Shown here: piece after piece, positions 1 to 7,449 of the stretch | Layout of the letters: every line of letters begins with the position of its first letter | How positions within the stretch are numbered: position 1 is the first letter of the stretch | Origin: JAIBBV01 sp044347745 | GTDB taxonomy: Bacteria > Bdellovibrionota_C > UBA2361 > JAFLCA01 | Direction: 5' to 3' | Assembly: GCA_044347745.1 (NCBI GenBank) | Contig: JBIKUD010000010.1 | Span: 27,976-91,975 of the forward strand | DNA length: 64,000 nucleotides | Program-made: the position numbers and the translations under genes | The notes under the pieces: generated by a model | What the model saw: the letters and a program-made list of their open reading frames with translations, nothing else | What the model was told of the DNA's origin: nothing | Databases searched by the model: none

Positions 1-1
1 A

Positions 2-106
2 CCAAAGCCCAAAGAAGAAGAGAGACAGGTAAGTGCACCCGAAACTAAAGCCGTGCAAGAAGAGGCAAGAAACGCACAGGGCGTTTCAACAATTGCAGAA
101 GCATAG
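2..106 (+). CDS. C-terminal fragment of an unknown protein, truncated by the window edge
   Basis: A frame open from the window edge reads about 34 residues and stops at TAG 104-106. The tail is rich in Lys, Glu, Ala and Gln and ends in STIAEA, like the low-complexity tail of many proteins. A perfect 14-bp terminator stem starts six bases after the stop, which supports this being a genuine gene end. No function can be given from the fragment. Confidence 0.5.
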   Translation, partial: PKPKEEERQVSAPETKAVQEEARNAQGVSTIAEA

Positions 107-111
107 AGAGT

Positions 112-144
112 AACACTTTGGGGCCTCTTGGGCCCCAAAGTGTT
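112..144 (+). terminator. Strong Rho-independent terminator
   Basis: Perfect 14-bp inverted repeat, arms 112-125 and 131-144, around a 5-nt loop (TCTTG). A T-rich end (TTTTAT) follows on the plus strand and the mirrored A-rich side lies upstream. It closes the truncated gene ending at 106. Confidence 0.85.
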
Positions 145-164
145 TTATGCACCCGAAGCTAAGG

Positions 165-199
165 GCCTCGTCTGAACGCATTTTGCCGACGAACAGAAA
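165..199 (+). repeat. Direct repeat copy 1 flanking the SUFU-domain gene
   Basis: 35 nt that match 1870-1904 with three mismatches. The first 21 nt are identical in both copies. The two copies bracket the gene at 442-1824. Confidence 0.65.
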
Positions 200-441
200 C
201 TTTAAAGAGCTGAGTTTTGCTCAAAACTTTGCCAAAACTGACTTTTTCACGGCGAACAAATGCCTTAATTGATTACCTCCGCTCGTGGATCTTATTGAGG
301 CTTTGCGCTAAACTCCGACGTCTCCAAATCAGTTGGGGATTGAACTAAAACTTGCGTTTGATTTGCCTGAAGTTTGCCCATGCGATCTTTGAGCAGACCG
401 AATGCATGACAAAAGAACAGGGTTTAGCGTAGCTCGCTACA

Positions 442-1824
442 ATGCAAGATCAACCGCAACCACCAACAGCAAACGACAACCAGCCCAACGCGGCGGAAAC
501 TTCGCGTAACCCAAACACCTCAACCACTCGCACCAATAGCTTAGCTCCCCGCTTAAAAACAAATCCGCTCGATTTGTGGAACCAACTTAGCCAAGATTTG
601 CGTCAGTCCATTCAGACTGAGGTAGCTGAAGTAACTGTTGGATTTCTCGCCAAAGATGTGTGCGTGTATTATGAAGGGTTTGGACTTCTCATTCCTCACA
701 TTGAGTCACAACAGCGAGTCCGGATTCAAGAGAACCAGGTCTTTGTGCAGACCGAGACCTTTCGCACTTTACGATTTGAAAAGTGCGGAGAACTAGTTGC
801 CTATCACCGTGAAAAATTTGGGTCTATTGTTGAATTAAAAGATCTTATCGAACCCACACTGAAACGCCTGCACGCCTCCCCTTTTAGCGATAGAGACCTG
901 AGGCAAGTGCTCCGTGGGCTGTTTCAGGCGCTTCGTATAGAAGTGGTAAGCCACGGAGCAAGTAGGTTGCTGCCGCGCCTTGGCGATTTTTTTGCGCTAC
1001 ATAATAGACAAGGCACCTCGGTTATCGACTGGTTTGCCGGTGCAGATATCTTTATTCGTTCCGCCTACCGTCAGACACTTTTTGTAGAGCCAACCCGCTT
1101 ATCGGCTAGACCAATTTTACAGTCTTCCTGGGAACTGCTTGAAGCCGCCTACGGCCCACCTGCCTGCACCCTCGAGCTTGACCTGCTTGAACAGCTTACT
1201 GAACTGGGATACGACGCCGAGGCGCTACAAACAGGCCTCGCCGATAAGGACCGAAAGATTCCGGTTGGCGTCTATTTGCGCCTCGAAGCCCCTCAAGCGC
1301 TTATTTATTGTACCGATGGCCTGCGTCGCTTAGCTGCTCAAGCAGGTGCTATTCGCTCTGGCTCTGAGCTGGTGTTCCAACTTGCACTCGCAAACCAGGA
1401 CCATGATGGCGTAGTTCCTGATTGGCCGTTACGCGCATTAGCTTTGGGGTGGATTCTTATTCAAACCACCAAATCAAAGTCCATTAAAGTTGGCGCCGCT
1501 ATTGCCTGCGACCAACCACTTATTCCAAATGGCGATTCCGAACTTCACTGTGTGCTTGCCACCCAATTTGCGGCTGTAAAAACAGAACAGCTAAGCGCCG
1601 ATGGCGCGTTTTCGTACGTTAATTTAATCGGGATTTGCCGCAACGAAGCCGAAGTTGCAGCCCTCCATTCTGTAGATCATCTGTTTAAACTTCTTGAGTA
1701 TAAAGAGCTGGATCAGTGCACAAAACCAAACCGCTCATCTATTGTGGCTCGAACATATTTTGAACTGCCTGTAAAAGACTGCGGACAAAACGGGGCCTGT
1801 ACAGCTCCCAAATCTGAGCCCTAA
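442..1824 (+). CDS. SUFU (suppressor of fused)-domain protein with HU-like N-terminal region
   Basis: 460 aa, soluble, no signal peptide or membrane segment. The C-terminal half (about residues 225-430) fits the suppressor-of-fused family. It contains a segment like the family's hydrophobic strand plus TDGL turn (ALIYCTDGL), then SGSELVFQL in place of the usual SG..ELTFRL, a Trp-Pro start to the next helix, and a late G-V-x-L-I-G-I strand followed by an EAEV helix. About residues 115-205 resemble an HU/IHF-like fold: a long helix pair, then LPRLGDFF and a GADIFI end. That match is weak. The first 45 residues are Asn/Thr/Pro-rich and look disordered. SUFU domains in bacteria are poorly characterised and some have been proposed as toxin-immunity proteins. 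No toxin gene is adjacent here. The ATG at 442 has no clear Shine-Dalgarno. Confidence 0.65.
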   Translation: MQDQPQPPTANDNQPNAAETSRNPNTSTTRTNSLAPRLKTNPLDLWNQLSQDLRQSIQTEVAEVTVGFLAKDVCVYYEGFGLLIPHIESQQRVRIQENQVFVQTETFRTLRFEKCGELVAYHREKFGSIVELKDLIEPTLKRLHASPFSDRDLRQVLRGLFQALRIEVVSHGASRLLPRLGDFFALHNRQGTSVIDWFAGADIFIRSAYRQTLFVEPTRLSARPILQSSWELLEAAYGPPACTLELDLLEQLTELGYDAEALQTGLADKDRKIPVGVYLRLEAPQALIYCTDGLRRLAAQAGAIRSGSELVFQLALANQDHDGVVPDWPLRALALGWILIQTTKSKSIKVGAAIACDQPLIPNGDSELHCVLATQFAAVKTEQLSADGAFSYVNLIGICRNEAEVAALHSVDHLFKLLEYKELDQCTKPNRSSIVARTYFELPVKDCGQNGACTAPKSEP

Positions 1825-1832
1825 CCAGTTCT

Positions 1833-1894
1833 CCGTCAAAATGCGTTCATACTTTGTGCCGAGCCTCGCGCCTCGTCTGAACGCATTTTGATGG
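1833..1894 (+). repeat. Long hairpin downstream of the SUFU-domain gene
   Basis: 17-nt arms at 1833-1849 and 1878-1894 pair with one G-T position across a 28-nt loop containing GCCTCGCGCCTCG. The right arm is part of direct repeat copy 2. No T-run follows on the plus strand, so this is not a classical terminator. It starts nine bases after the stop codon. Confidence 0.6.
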
Positions 1895-1904
1895 CGAACA
1901 GAAA
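1870..1904 (+). repeat. Direct repeat copy 2 flanking the SUFU-domain gene
   Basis: Matches 165-199 at 32 of 35 positions, including an identical 21-nt block at 1870-1890. Unlike copy 1, this copy has a complementary left arm and so forms a hairpin. Confidence 0.65.
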
Positions 1905-2142
1905 ATCGAGGCACCCGTGTTAATAATGCGCCTTTTGCAAAATTGAACTAACGCGCCTGCCGGGAAAAACCGCAATACGCAGTGCGTTTGAAGGCCCAGC
2001 GCCAAAAGCAGTCCGTAATTCCAATAAGTTACAAAAATTGAGACTTCTACGCCCTTTAGTCACCCCTTAAGTGGGAGGCCTGATTGGTCGATAGTGTTAA
2101 TTGGGTATTTTTATTATTATCTCAGTAAATTAGCTCCTTCAT

Positions 2143-2883
2143 ATGAGCTCTCCAGGCTTTCAAAAGTACGATGCCATTCTGGTTGATCCAGATATTCAGT
2201 CGCGCATGCGCCTCAAGCAAGCCACAACTGCTGTTACCAATTTTGGCAAAGTACACCAGCTAAGCGAGCTTCGCGAAGCCCAGCAAAAACTAAGTGGTTC
2301 TGAAAAAGCCGACGTCGTGTTTATTTCAAGAAAACACGAAATGGAGGGAATTCTCAATTTTATTAAGCTAGCTAAAGGGCTGCCTCAAGGCCAAGATGCA
2401 GCCTATATATTAGTACTAGGCGCAAAAGACCAAGACACTTCTACGGTTGCCTCAAGCGTAATGTCTGGCTTCGATGGGTTTCTCTTCGAGCCCTACTCAG
2501 TCGACAATCTTTTAGAAATAACCCAAATTTCTGCGCGGGTAAAAAGAGAACGCTCAAAAGCTCGAGAAGAAGCAGCCATGAAAATGCTGATGACCGATCT
2601 CATGAACCAGATCGATTTATTAGCCTACTTACGCAGCTGCAAAAGCGACCCTGGGCGAGTGCTTAAGAAATTTAAAGAAACCACCACGGTGCTGAGAACA
2701 CTCAGCCCCGAATCGTTTGATTTATATCAAACCGTGGCCATAGACATGTTTGAAAATGCCCCTTTGCCGACAAAAGTGTTCCAAAAAAGAGCCTACGGCG
2801 GCTCAAGTTCTCGGGTCAAAAAGAAAATGGAAGACAAACTTATTGCCGACCTTGAAAAGAGCTCTCAAGAGGCAAAAACCTAG
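2143..2883 (+). CDS. Degenerate response-regulator receiver-like protein
   Basis: 246 aa. Residues about 9-125 follow the CheY-like alternating strand/helix pattern. The first strand ends in VDPD (acid-pocket aspartates 15 and 17), a strand ADVVFI follows, and the last strand ends FLFEPY. The phosphoacceptor aspartate expected after ADVVFI is a serine (S62), and the conserved Lys of the K-P motif is Glu (E116). It is therefore probably a pseudo-receiver that cannot be phosphorylated in the usual way. The rest is helical and strongly charged, ending in Lys/Glu-rich sequence, with no recognisable output domain. Transcribed in the same direction as prmA, 63 bp downstream. Family assignment rests on fold pattern only. 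Confidence 0.7.
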   Translation: MSSPGFQKYDAILVDPDIQSRMRLKQATTAVTNFGKVHQLSELREAQQKLSGSEKADVVFISRKHEMEGILNFIKLAKGLPQGQDAAYILVLGAKDQDTSTVASSVMSGFDGFLFEPYSVDNLLEITQISARVKRERSKAREEAAMKMLMTDLMNQIDLLAYLRSCKSDPGRVLKKFKETTTVLRTLSPESFDLYQTVAIDMFENAPLPTKVFQKRAYGGSSSRVKKKMEDKLIADLEKSSQEAKT

Positions 2884-2946
2884 CAGCCAGCCCGCTTTAT
2901 TTGCCGTTTCCCTTCTCACCTACAAACAAGTTACTATGGTGAGCCT

Positions 2947-3789
2947 ATGGCAAAAAACGAGACCTGGTGGCAGCTTGTACTTACTGCCCCTGAACTAGAA
3001 CAAAACTCGGCCCAACTCTTTGACCTTGGTTTTCAAGGCATTGTCGTGCAAAGCGCTCACAAAGTGACCTCGTATATAAGCATCAGCGCAGCCGATTTGC
3101 CACAACTTCAATCTGCGCTCACCCACCTTCAAATTGAATGCGAAAGCAGTCAACAAATTAAAGAGCAGAACTGGAACCTAAGCTGCCCAGCATTGTGGGA
3201 AAAATTACAAATTGGAAAATTTTCTATTCTGCCCGTTGAAACCACATTAGAAGCCCCTACTCCACAGCCCTTTCAAATTGCAGTTATTCCAGGCACTGGT
3301 TTTGGCACCGGTCATCATCCCTCTACCGCAGCAGCATTAACGCTGATGCAACATGCAAAGCTTTTAGCAGAACCACCCGCCACCATTTTGGACCTGGGCA
3401 CCGGAAGCGGCATTTTATCCATAGCCGCCGCTCAGCTATTTAGGCAGCCCATTTTGGCAATAGATAACGACCCCGCAGCTCTCGACAACGCGCGAGACAA
3501 TATTGAAATGAATGCAGCGAGTAATATTGATTTGCAGCTACAAGAAGCATCGGCACTTTCAGGCTCTTTCAACTTGATACTCGCAAATATCTATGCTGAA
3601 CTACTTTTAGATTTGATGCCGGTGCTTCAGCGTGTGAGCAAGCCTAAGACTTGGCTCATTTGTGCTGGCATTCTTGATTATTTAGCGCCCCAAGTTATTT
3701 CTGCCTATGAAGTAGCCGGGTGGGAACTTATAGAATCTGCACATCAGGGGGAATGGGTTGCACTTTTGTGGAAACGCACACCACAATAG
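2947..3789 (+). CDS. prmA: Ribosomal protein L11 methyltransferase PrmA
   Basis: 280 aa, near the normal family length. Trimethylates ribosomal protein L11 using S-adenosylmethionine. An N-terminal substrate-recognition region (about 1-110) precedes the Rossmann-type methyltransferase domain. Diagnostic motifs are PGTGFGTGHHPST (characteristic of PrmA), the SAM-binding ILDLGTGSGILSIAAA, an acidic AIDNDPAAL strand end, and LILANIYAELLL, matching the N-[IP]-x-x catalytic-loop region. The start at 2947 fits the family's N-terminus. The palindromic element at 3791-4013 begins one base after the stop codon. Confidence 0.93.
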   Translation: MAKNETWWQLVLTAPELEQNSAQLFDLGFQGIVVQSAHKVTSYISISAADLPQLQSALTHLQIECESSQQIKEQNWNLSCPALWEKLQIGKFSILPVETTLEAPTPQPFQIAVIPGTGFGTGHHPSTAAALTLMQHAKLLAEPPATILDLGTGSGILSIAAAQLFRQPILAIDNDPAALDNARDNIEMNAASNIDLQLQEASALSGSFNLILANIYAELLLDLMPVLQRVSKPKTWLICAGILDYLAPQVISAYEVAGWELIESAHQGEWVALLWKRTPQ

Positions 3790-3790
3790 T

Positions 3791-4013
3791 CTAGAAGACA
3801 TCTCATAATTCGTATATTTGAGATGCGTTCTAGAAACCATCTCATAGTTGGTAAATTTGAGATGGTTTCTAGGCGCGCCAAGGATGGCGTGCTCGGCGAC
3901 CGAGCTTGTGAGGAAGCCGGTGCGACGCAAGGACGGGGCTTTTATGGGGTCCCCGTCCGAGCTTGGAGCACTCTCATAAATGCCAAGGATGGCATTTATG
4001 AGATGAGTTCTAG
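3791..4013. repeat. MITE-like palindromic element with nested hairpins
   Basis: 223 bp with terminal inverted repeats of the form CTAGAANNCATCTCATAA (3791-3808; inverted at 3996-4013; two mismatches). Inside are an imperfect hairpin (3790-3805/3819-3834), a perfect 15-bp hairpin (3830-3844/3858-3872), a small stem with loop AAGGAT (3876-3889), a GGACGGGG/CCCCGTCC stem downstream, and a perfect 13-bp hairpin with the same AAGGAT loop (3972-3984/3991-4003). TGAGATGNNTTCTAG occurs three times (3819, 3858, 3999). No coding sequence is credible. It sits between prmA and the oxidoreductase gene. Mobility is inferred from architecture only; no second copy is in the window, and no clear target duplication beyond the terminal CTAG is seen. 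Confidence 0.7.
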
Positions 4014-4048
4014 TGAATAATTGAATTTCGTCTTTTTAAGGAGCGTGT

Positions 4049-5080
4049 ATGAAGGCCGTATTTTTTGAACAGCATGGTGAAATTGATGTGCTTAAATACG
4101 CCGATTTACCCGAACCAACGCTAAACGTGGGCGAAGTCTTAGTAAAAGTAAAAGCAGTAGCGCTTAACCATCTCGATATTTGGGTGCGTCGTGGCTGGAA
4201 AGGCCTCAATCTTGAAATGCCCCACATTACCGGAAGTGATATTGCGGGTGAAATTGTCAAAGCAAACACCCCCCATTCACAATGGTCGCCTGGTACCCCA
4301 GTGATGATTAACCCTGGCGTAATTACGGCAGAAGATGAATGGACCCGCTCTGGCGAAGCCAGTGTCAGCCCGCATTACAAAATTTTGGGCGAACAGCTTC
4401 GCGGCGGCATGGCCGAATATGTGTGTGTACCAGCAGCAAACGTGTTCAAAATTCCTGAAGGCATAAAATATGAGGAAGCCTGCGCCCCATTGCTGGTGGG
4501 AACCACCGTATGGCGCATGCTCTTTAAACAAGCAAATTTGCGCGCGGGGCACAGTGTGTTGGTGGTAGGAGCTGGCGGTGGGGTGAACTCGCTGGCCATT
4601 CAAATATGTAAGGCCGCCGGAGCCACGGTGTATGCCTTAGCTGGCACCAAAGAAAAAGCAAAAAAAGCAGCCGAGCTTGGAGCCACTGAAGTAATTAATT
4701 ATGCCGAGAAAACAAACTGGGCCGCTGAGTTATTGAAACTAACCAAAGGCCGAGGAGTAGATATCGTTATTGATAACGTCGGCGCCCGAACCATGGGACA
4801 AAGCACCCGCGCCGTAGCGCGTGGCGGCACCATTGTAACGGTAGGCGCAACCAGCGGCTATGAACTGGCCCTTGATGCCCGACTCTTTTTCACCAAACAA
4901 ATTAAGCTGGTAGGCTCCACCATGGGTAACGGCCAAGACTTTATAAACGCCCTTGAATTTATGTTTCGTAACGGCATTAAGCCCGTTATTGATCAAATTG
5001 CCCCGCTTAAGGATGGCATTAAAATGCTTAAACATCTTGAAGAGGGTAAACAGTTTGGCAAAATTGTGTTGGTGCCCTAA
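4049..5080 (+). CDS. Zinc-type/quinone oxidoreductase of the MDR superfamily
   Basis: 343 aa, typical medium-chain dehydrogenase/reductase length. The N-terminal GroES-like domain has NHLDIWVRRG and GSDIAGEIV. The NAD(P)-binding Rossmann domain has a glycine-rich VVGAGGGVNSLAIQICKAAGA, followed by GATEVINY and the DIVIDNVG strand typical of quinone-reductase-like members. Cys/His ligands for a catalytic zinc are not obvious, so a zinc-independent enone or quinone reductase is likely. An AAGGAG Shine-Dalgarno lies about 6 nt before the ATG. It is preceded by the MITE-like element and followed by convergent glpD, so it is probably transcribed alone. Substrate unknown. Confidence 0.85.
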   Translation: MKAVFFEQHGEIDVLKYADLPEPTLNVGEVLVKVKAVALNHLDIWVRRGWKGLNLEMPHITGSDIAGEIVKANTPHSQWSPGTPVMINPGVITAEDEWTRSGEASVSPHYKILGEQLRGGMAEYVCVPAANVFKIPEGIKYEEACAPLLVGTTVWRMLFKQANLRAGHSVLVVGAGGGVNSLAIQICKAAGATVYALAGTKEKAKKAAELGATEVINYAEKTNWAAELLKLTKGRGVDIVIDNVGARTMGQSTRAVARGGTIVTVGATSGYELALDARLFFTKQIKLVGSTMGNGQDFINALEFMFRNGIKPVIDQIAPLKDGIKMLKHLEEGKQFGKIVLVP

Positions 5081-5199
5081 TTAGGCGGGCAGCCAATTTT
5101 TTGATCGGGGCCAGGTGCTGATAAAACGCAGGCCGGGTCAAAGTCAGAGTGCGGGTTGACGGAGTGCGGTTCAAAAGAGAAGTAAGGCAGTTCTAGCCC

Positions 5200-6852
5200 C
5201 TACTTTTTCAACGACGATTGGATTTGTACAATACGTTCCCTATAACGACTTGCTTCTTCATCAAAAGGGTATTGGGGCCGGAGTTCTTGAAATATTGATT
5301 TCAGTTCGGGCAACACATCGAGCCCAGCGCCTGGCAGCAGCTCTAGTTCAAGCCGACGCCGCAGCACGTCTTCGATTGTTTCGGCTTGCTCCGCTTGTAG
5401 CGCAAATTCAATTTCGCCGCGAATACTAAAAGGGCCGATTGGTTTTAGGAGTTCGGGCTTATCGAGAAAATATTTACAGAGCCCCCCGTAACGCGACAGC
5501 ACGGAGTCAATAAGCGCATCGGACAATTTATGTGCGTGAGCGGCATTTCTAAACTTTTCCGCAATTTCTTGGTTTTGAGTGGCCCCCGGAAAAGGCCGTT
5601 TTTCTACGCCTGCTATTGTTTTTGAAACTGAAGTTAATTCGCATACCTGCTGTAAGCCTTGCTGCACGGTGCTCATGGCGGTGGTGAACTTACCTCCGAG
5701 CAACGATAGCACTCCTCCGGAAAATGACCAAACGGGTTTACGTGAAATATCGGATGTTGAGTGGGCTCGGGAATCGGAAACAAGTGTGCGTAATCCGGCA
5801 AAGCCGTAGTACAAACTTTCTCGATTGAGGCCCGCTGCCGGAATATCTTTTTGTAACCTGGCTAAAAGTTCTTCAACTTCTTGCTGGCTTGGTTGTGGAT
5901 CCCAGCTTGGCTCGGCCACGGCAGCTTCGGTGGTTCCCACCATGGTGCCTCCGGGATGCGGCCACACAAAATAAAATCGCCCTCTCCCGCCTAAGGGCAA
6001 AAACAGTGCTGGCCCATGCCAGGGCCGCGCAAACAAAAGATGCGCGCCGCGACTGTAGGTAACGTGCTGGTTTAACTTGGCTCCGGGCAATCGGCCTAAT
6101 TGTGCAACCCACGGACCAGAACAATTAACCACAATTCCGGCAGCTATTTCATACTTAGAATTTGTAAGAGTATCAGTAAATCCAACTACTACCCTGCGCC
6201 CTGTTTGATGGTGTAAAGAATCAACGCGCGCATAGTTTAAGGTCAGTGCTCCTTCCTGCCGCGCCGCGATAATATTTTCTTGCACAAGTCGAGTGTCGCG
6301 CATGATGCCATCAAAATAGACTAAGCCGCTGTGCGGCTGCTGGCTGGCCCCCTTAAATAACTCCGTATTGAGCTCGGCTGAAGTTGCAGTGTGAGATTTT
6401 CTATTTGGTTGGCGCACAAAATAATCGTAAAGCCAAAGCCCGATTCGATACTTGGTTCGCTGAAACAAGGAATTGCTAAATTGTGGTAACAAAAATGGGT
6501 ACGGTTTTACAAGGTGCGGAGCAGTTTCGAAAAGTGCTTCGCGGCAACGAATGCCTTCAAAAACTTGTGAGAAATCAAAAAGTTCTAAGTACCGAAGTCC
6601 GCCATGCGCCATTTTTGAGCTACGGCTGGATGTGGCCGAGGCGTAATCTTGAGCTTCCAATAAGACGGTGCGAAATCCATTCAGTGCAGCTAGACGGGCA
6701 AACGCTGCGCCGTGAATACCTCCACCAACTACGAGGATGTCGCAGGCCGGACTACGCTGAAGCGAGCGAATCACTTTTTCTCGCTCTACCCCCAAAAAGC
6801 CAAAAGGGGCTGAGGCGTCCTGCCCGTCTAGATTGGAATATTCACTGTACAA
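5200..6852 (-). CDS. glpD: Aerobic glycerol-3-phosphate dehydrogenase GlpD
   Basis: 550 aa FAD-dependent enzyme oxidising sn-glycerol-3-phosphate to dihydroxyacetone phosphate at the membrane and passing electrons to quinone. The dinucleotide-binding motif VVGGGIHGA lies near residue 42. It is followed by the family signature SRSSKMAHGGLRYLE, a PFLLPQ segment, a GPWVAQL strand, and a C-terminal helical domain of about 120 residues. The annotated start is TTG with a GAGG Shine-Dalgarno about 5 nt upstream; no ATG occurs before the FAD motif. It overlaps the upstream small exported-protein gene by 11 bp, so the two are probably translationally coupled. No glpK or glpF is adjacent. Confidence 0.9.
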   Translation of the reverse strand: MYSEYSNLDGQDASAPFGFLGVEREKVIRSLQRSPACDILVVGGGIHGAAFARLAALNGFRTVLLEAQDYASATSSRSSKMAHGGLRYLELFDFSQVFEGIRCREALFETAPHLVKPYPFLLPQFSNSLFQRTKYRIGLWLYDYFVRQPNRKSHTATSAELNTELFKGASQQPHSGLVYFDGIMRDTRLVQENIIAARQEGALTLNYARVDSLHHQTGRRVVVGFTDTLTNSKYEIAAGIVVNCSGPWVAQLGRLPGAKLNQHVTYSRGAHLLFARPWHGPALFLPLGGRGRFYFVWPHPGGTMVGTTEAAVAEPSWDPQPSQQEVEELLARLQKDIPAAGLNRESLYYGFAGLRTLVSDSRAHSTSDISRKPVWSFSGGVLSLLGGKFTTAMSTVQQGLQQVCELTSVSKTIAGVEKRPFPGATQNQEIAEKFRNAAHAHKLSDALIDSVLSRYGGLCKYFLDKPELLKPIGPFSIRGEIEFALQAEQAETIEDVLRRRLELELLPGAGLDVLPELKSIFQELRPQYPFDEEASRYRERIVQIQSSLKK

Positions 6853-7177
6853 TCTTTACCTCGAGCACACTGGGGCTAGTTCCTTGAGATTGAATTTTCC
6901 ACTCACCGGCGGGAACAGAATTAAAAACGACACTATTGCCGTTAATTTGAGATTTTAAGGGTGCACTTAGGCCATCCACACTTACCAGTTCAAGATCTGC
7001 AGATTGGCTTGCATCTTTAAGCCTAATTTCAACCCTGGCGGATTTGGCAACTTGCTTTACGGCACGAGTTAACCCAATAGAGTCGAGCACCTTGAGCTCT
7101 TCTGCTTGAATTAGGCTAGAGAAAAAAAATCCAACTCCAAGCGCTAAGGCCAAAGTAGCATATTTTACTTTTTGCAT
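6842..7177 (-). CDS. Small exported protein, unknown function
   Basis: 111 aa. An N-terminal signal peptide (Lys-containing start, hydrophobic LALALGVGFFFSSL, likely cleavage after IQA near residue 25) indicates export to the periplasm. The mature part of about 86 aa is predicted mostly beta-strand, with two short repeats of a hydrophobic-charged pattern (VEIRLKDA, LEVKIVQ). No family recognised. It precedes glpD with an 11-bp overlap, so co-expression is likely, but no direct role in glycerol metabolism can be claimed. Confidence 0.7.
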   Translation of the reverse strand: MQKVKYATLALALGVGFFFSSLIQAEELKVLDSIGLTRAVKQVAKSARVEIRLKDASQSADLELVSVDGLSAPLKSQINGNSVVFNSVPAGEWKIQSQGTSPSVLEVKIVQ

Positions 7178-7213
7178 AGGCTTACCCGGAGCAAATAACC
7201 AAAGAAATGTATC

Positions 7214-7391
7214 AGAGCGCGTAACAAAATGAAGGCTACTGCGCCAAGCGATATATGGCCTGCTACATCGTCAGCCTACGCAAAGAAATCCTCAATGTAG
7301 CCCTGCTACGTTTGGGGTTCCTTTGCTTGCCTTCCTTGTTTCGGCTCATATCTCACTCGTCTCGTAACGCCTACAATTTGTTACGCGCTCT
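7214..7391. repeat. 178-bp inverted-repeat element folding into a long hairpin
   Basis: Terminal inverted repeats AGAGCGCGTAACAAA (7214-7228) and its exact complement (7377-7391), extendable to 23 nt with two mismatches. The interior is also self-complementary: CTACGCAAAG...GTAGC around 7276-7301 pairs imperfectly with GCTACG...CTTTGC just after it. The result is a long imperfect cruciform or RNA hairpin. No coding capacity. It lies between purD and the small exported-protein gene. It looks like a MITE or a palindromic intergenic repeat; family not recognised. Confidence 0.65.
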
Positions 7392-7449
7392 AGGTCGCTT
7401 TGTTCGTAGTATAACCAAGAATTAGAAAGAGCGCACGGCCCAGAATCTT

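Larger units (their letters stand above)
107..441. other. Intergenic region with terminator and first copy of a direct repeat
   Basis: Apart from the terminator at 112-144 and the repeat copy at 165-199, no gene or convincing promoter is visible. A short inverted repeat (TAGCG/CGCTA, 425-439) sits directly before the ATG of the next gene. No Shine-Dalgarno motif is present there. Confidence 0.5.
1825..2142. other. Intergenic region upstream of the receiver-like gene
   Basis: Holds the hairpin and direct repeat up to 1904. From 1905 to 2142 nothing beyond an AT-rich stretch (about 2098-2125) is visible; it may hold the promoter of the next gene but no -35/-10 pair stands out. Confidence 0.4.

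Noticed and set aside
3823..4020. Frames across the palindromic element on both strands
   Set aside because: They read through hairpins and give repetitive peptides; the DNA is explained by inverted repeats.
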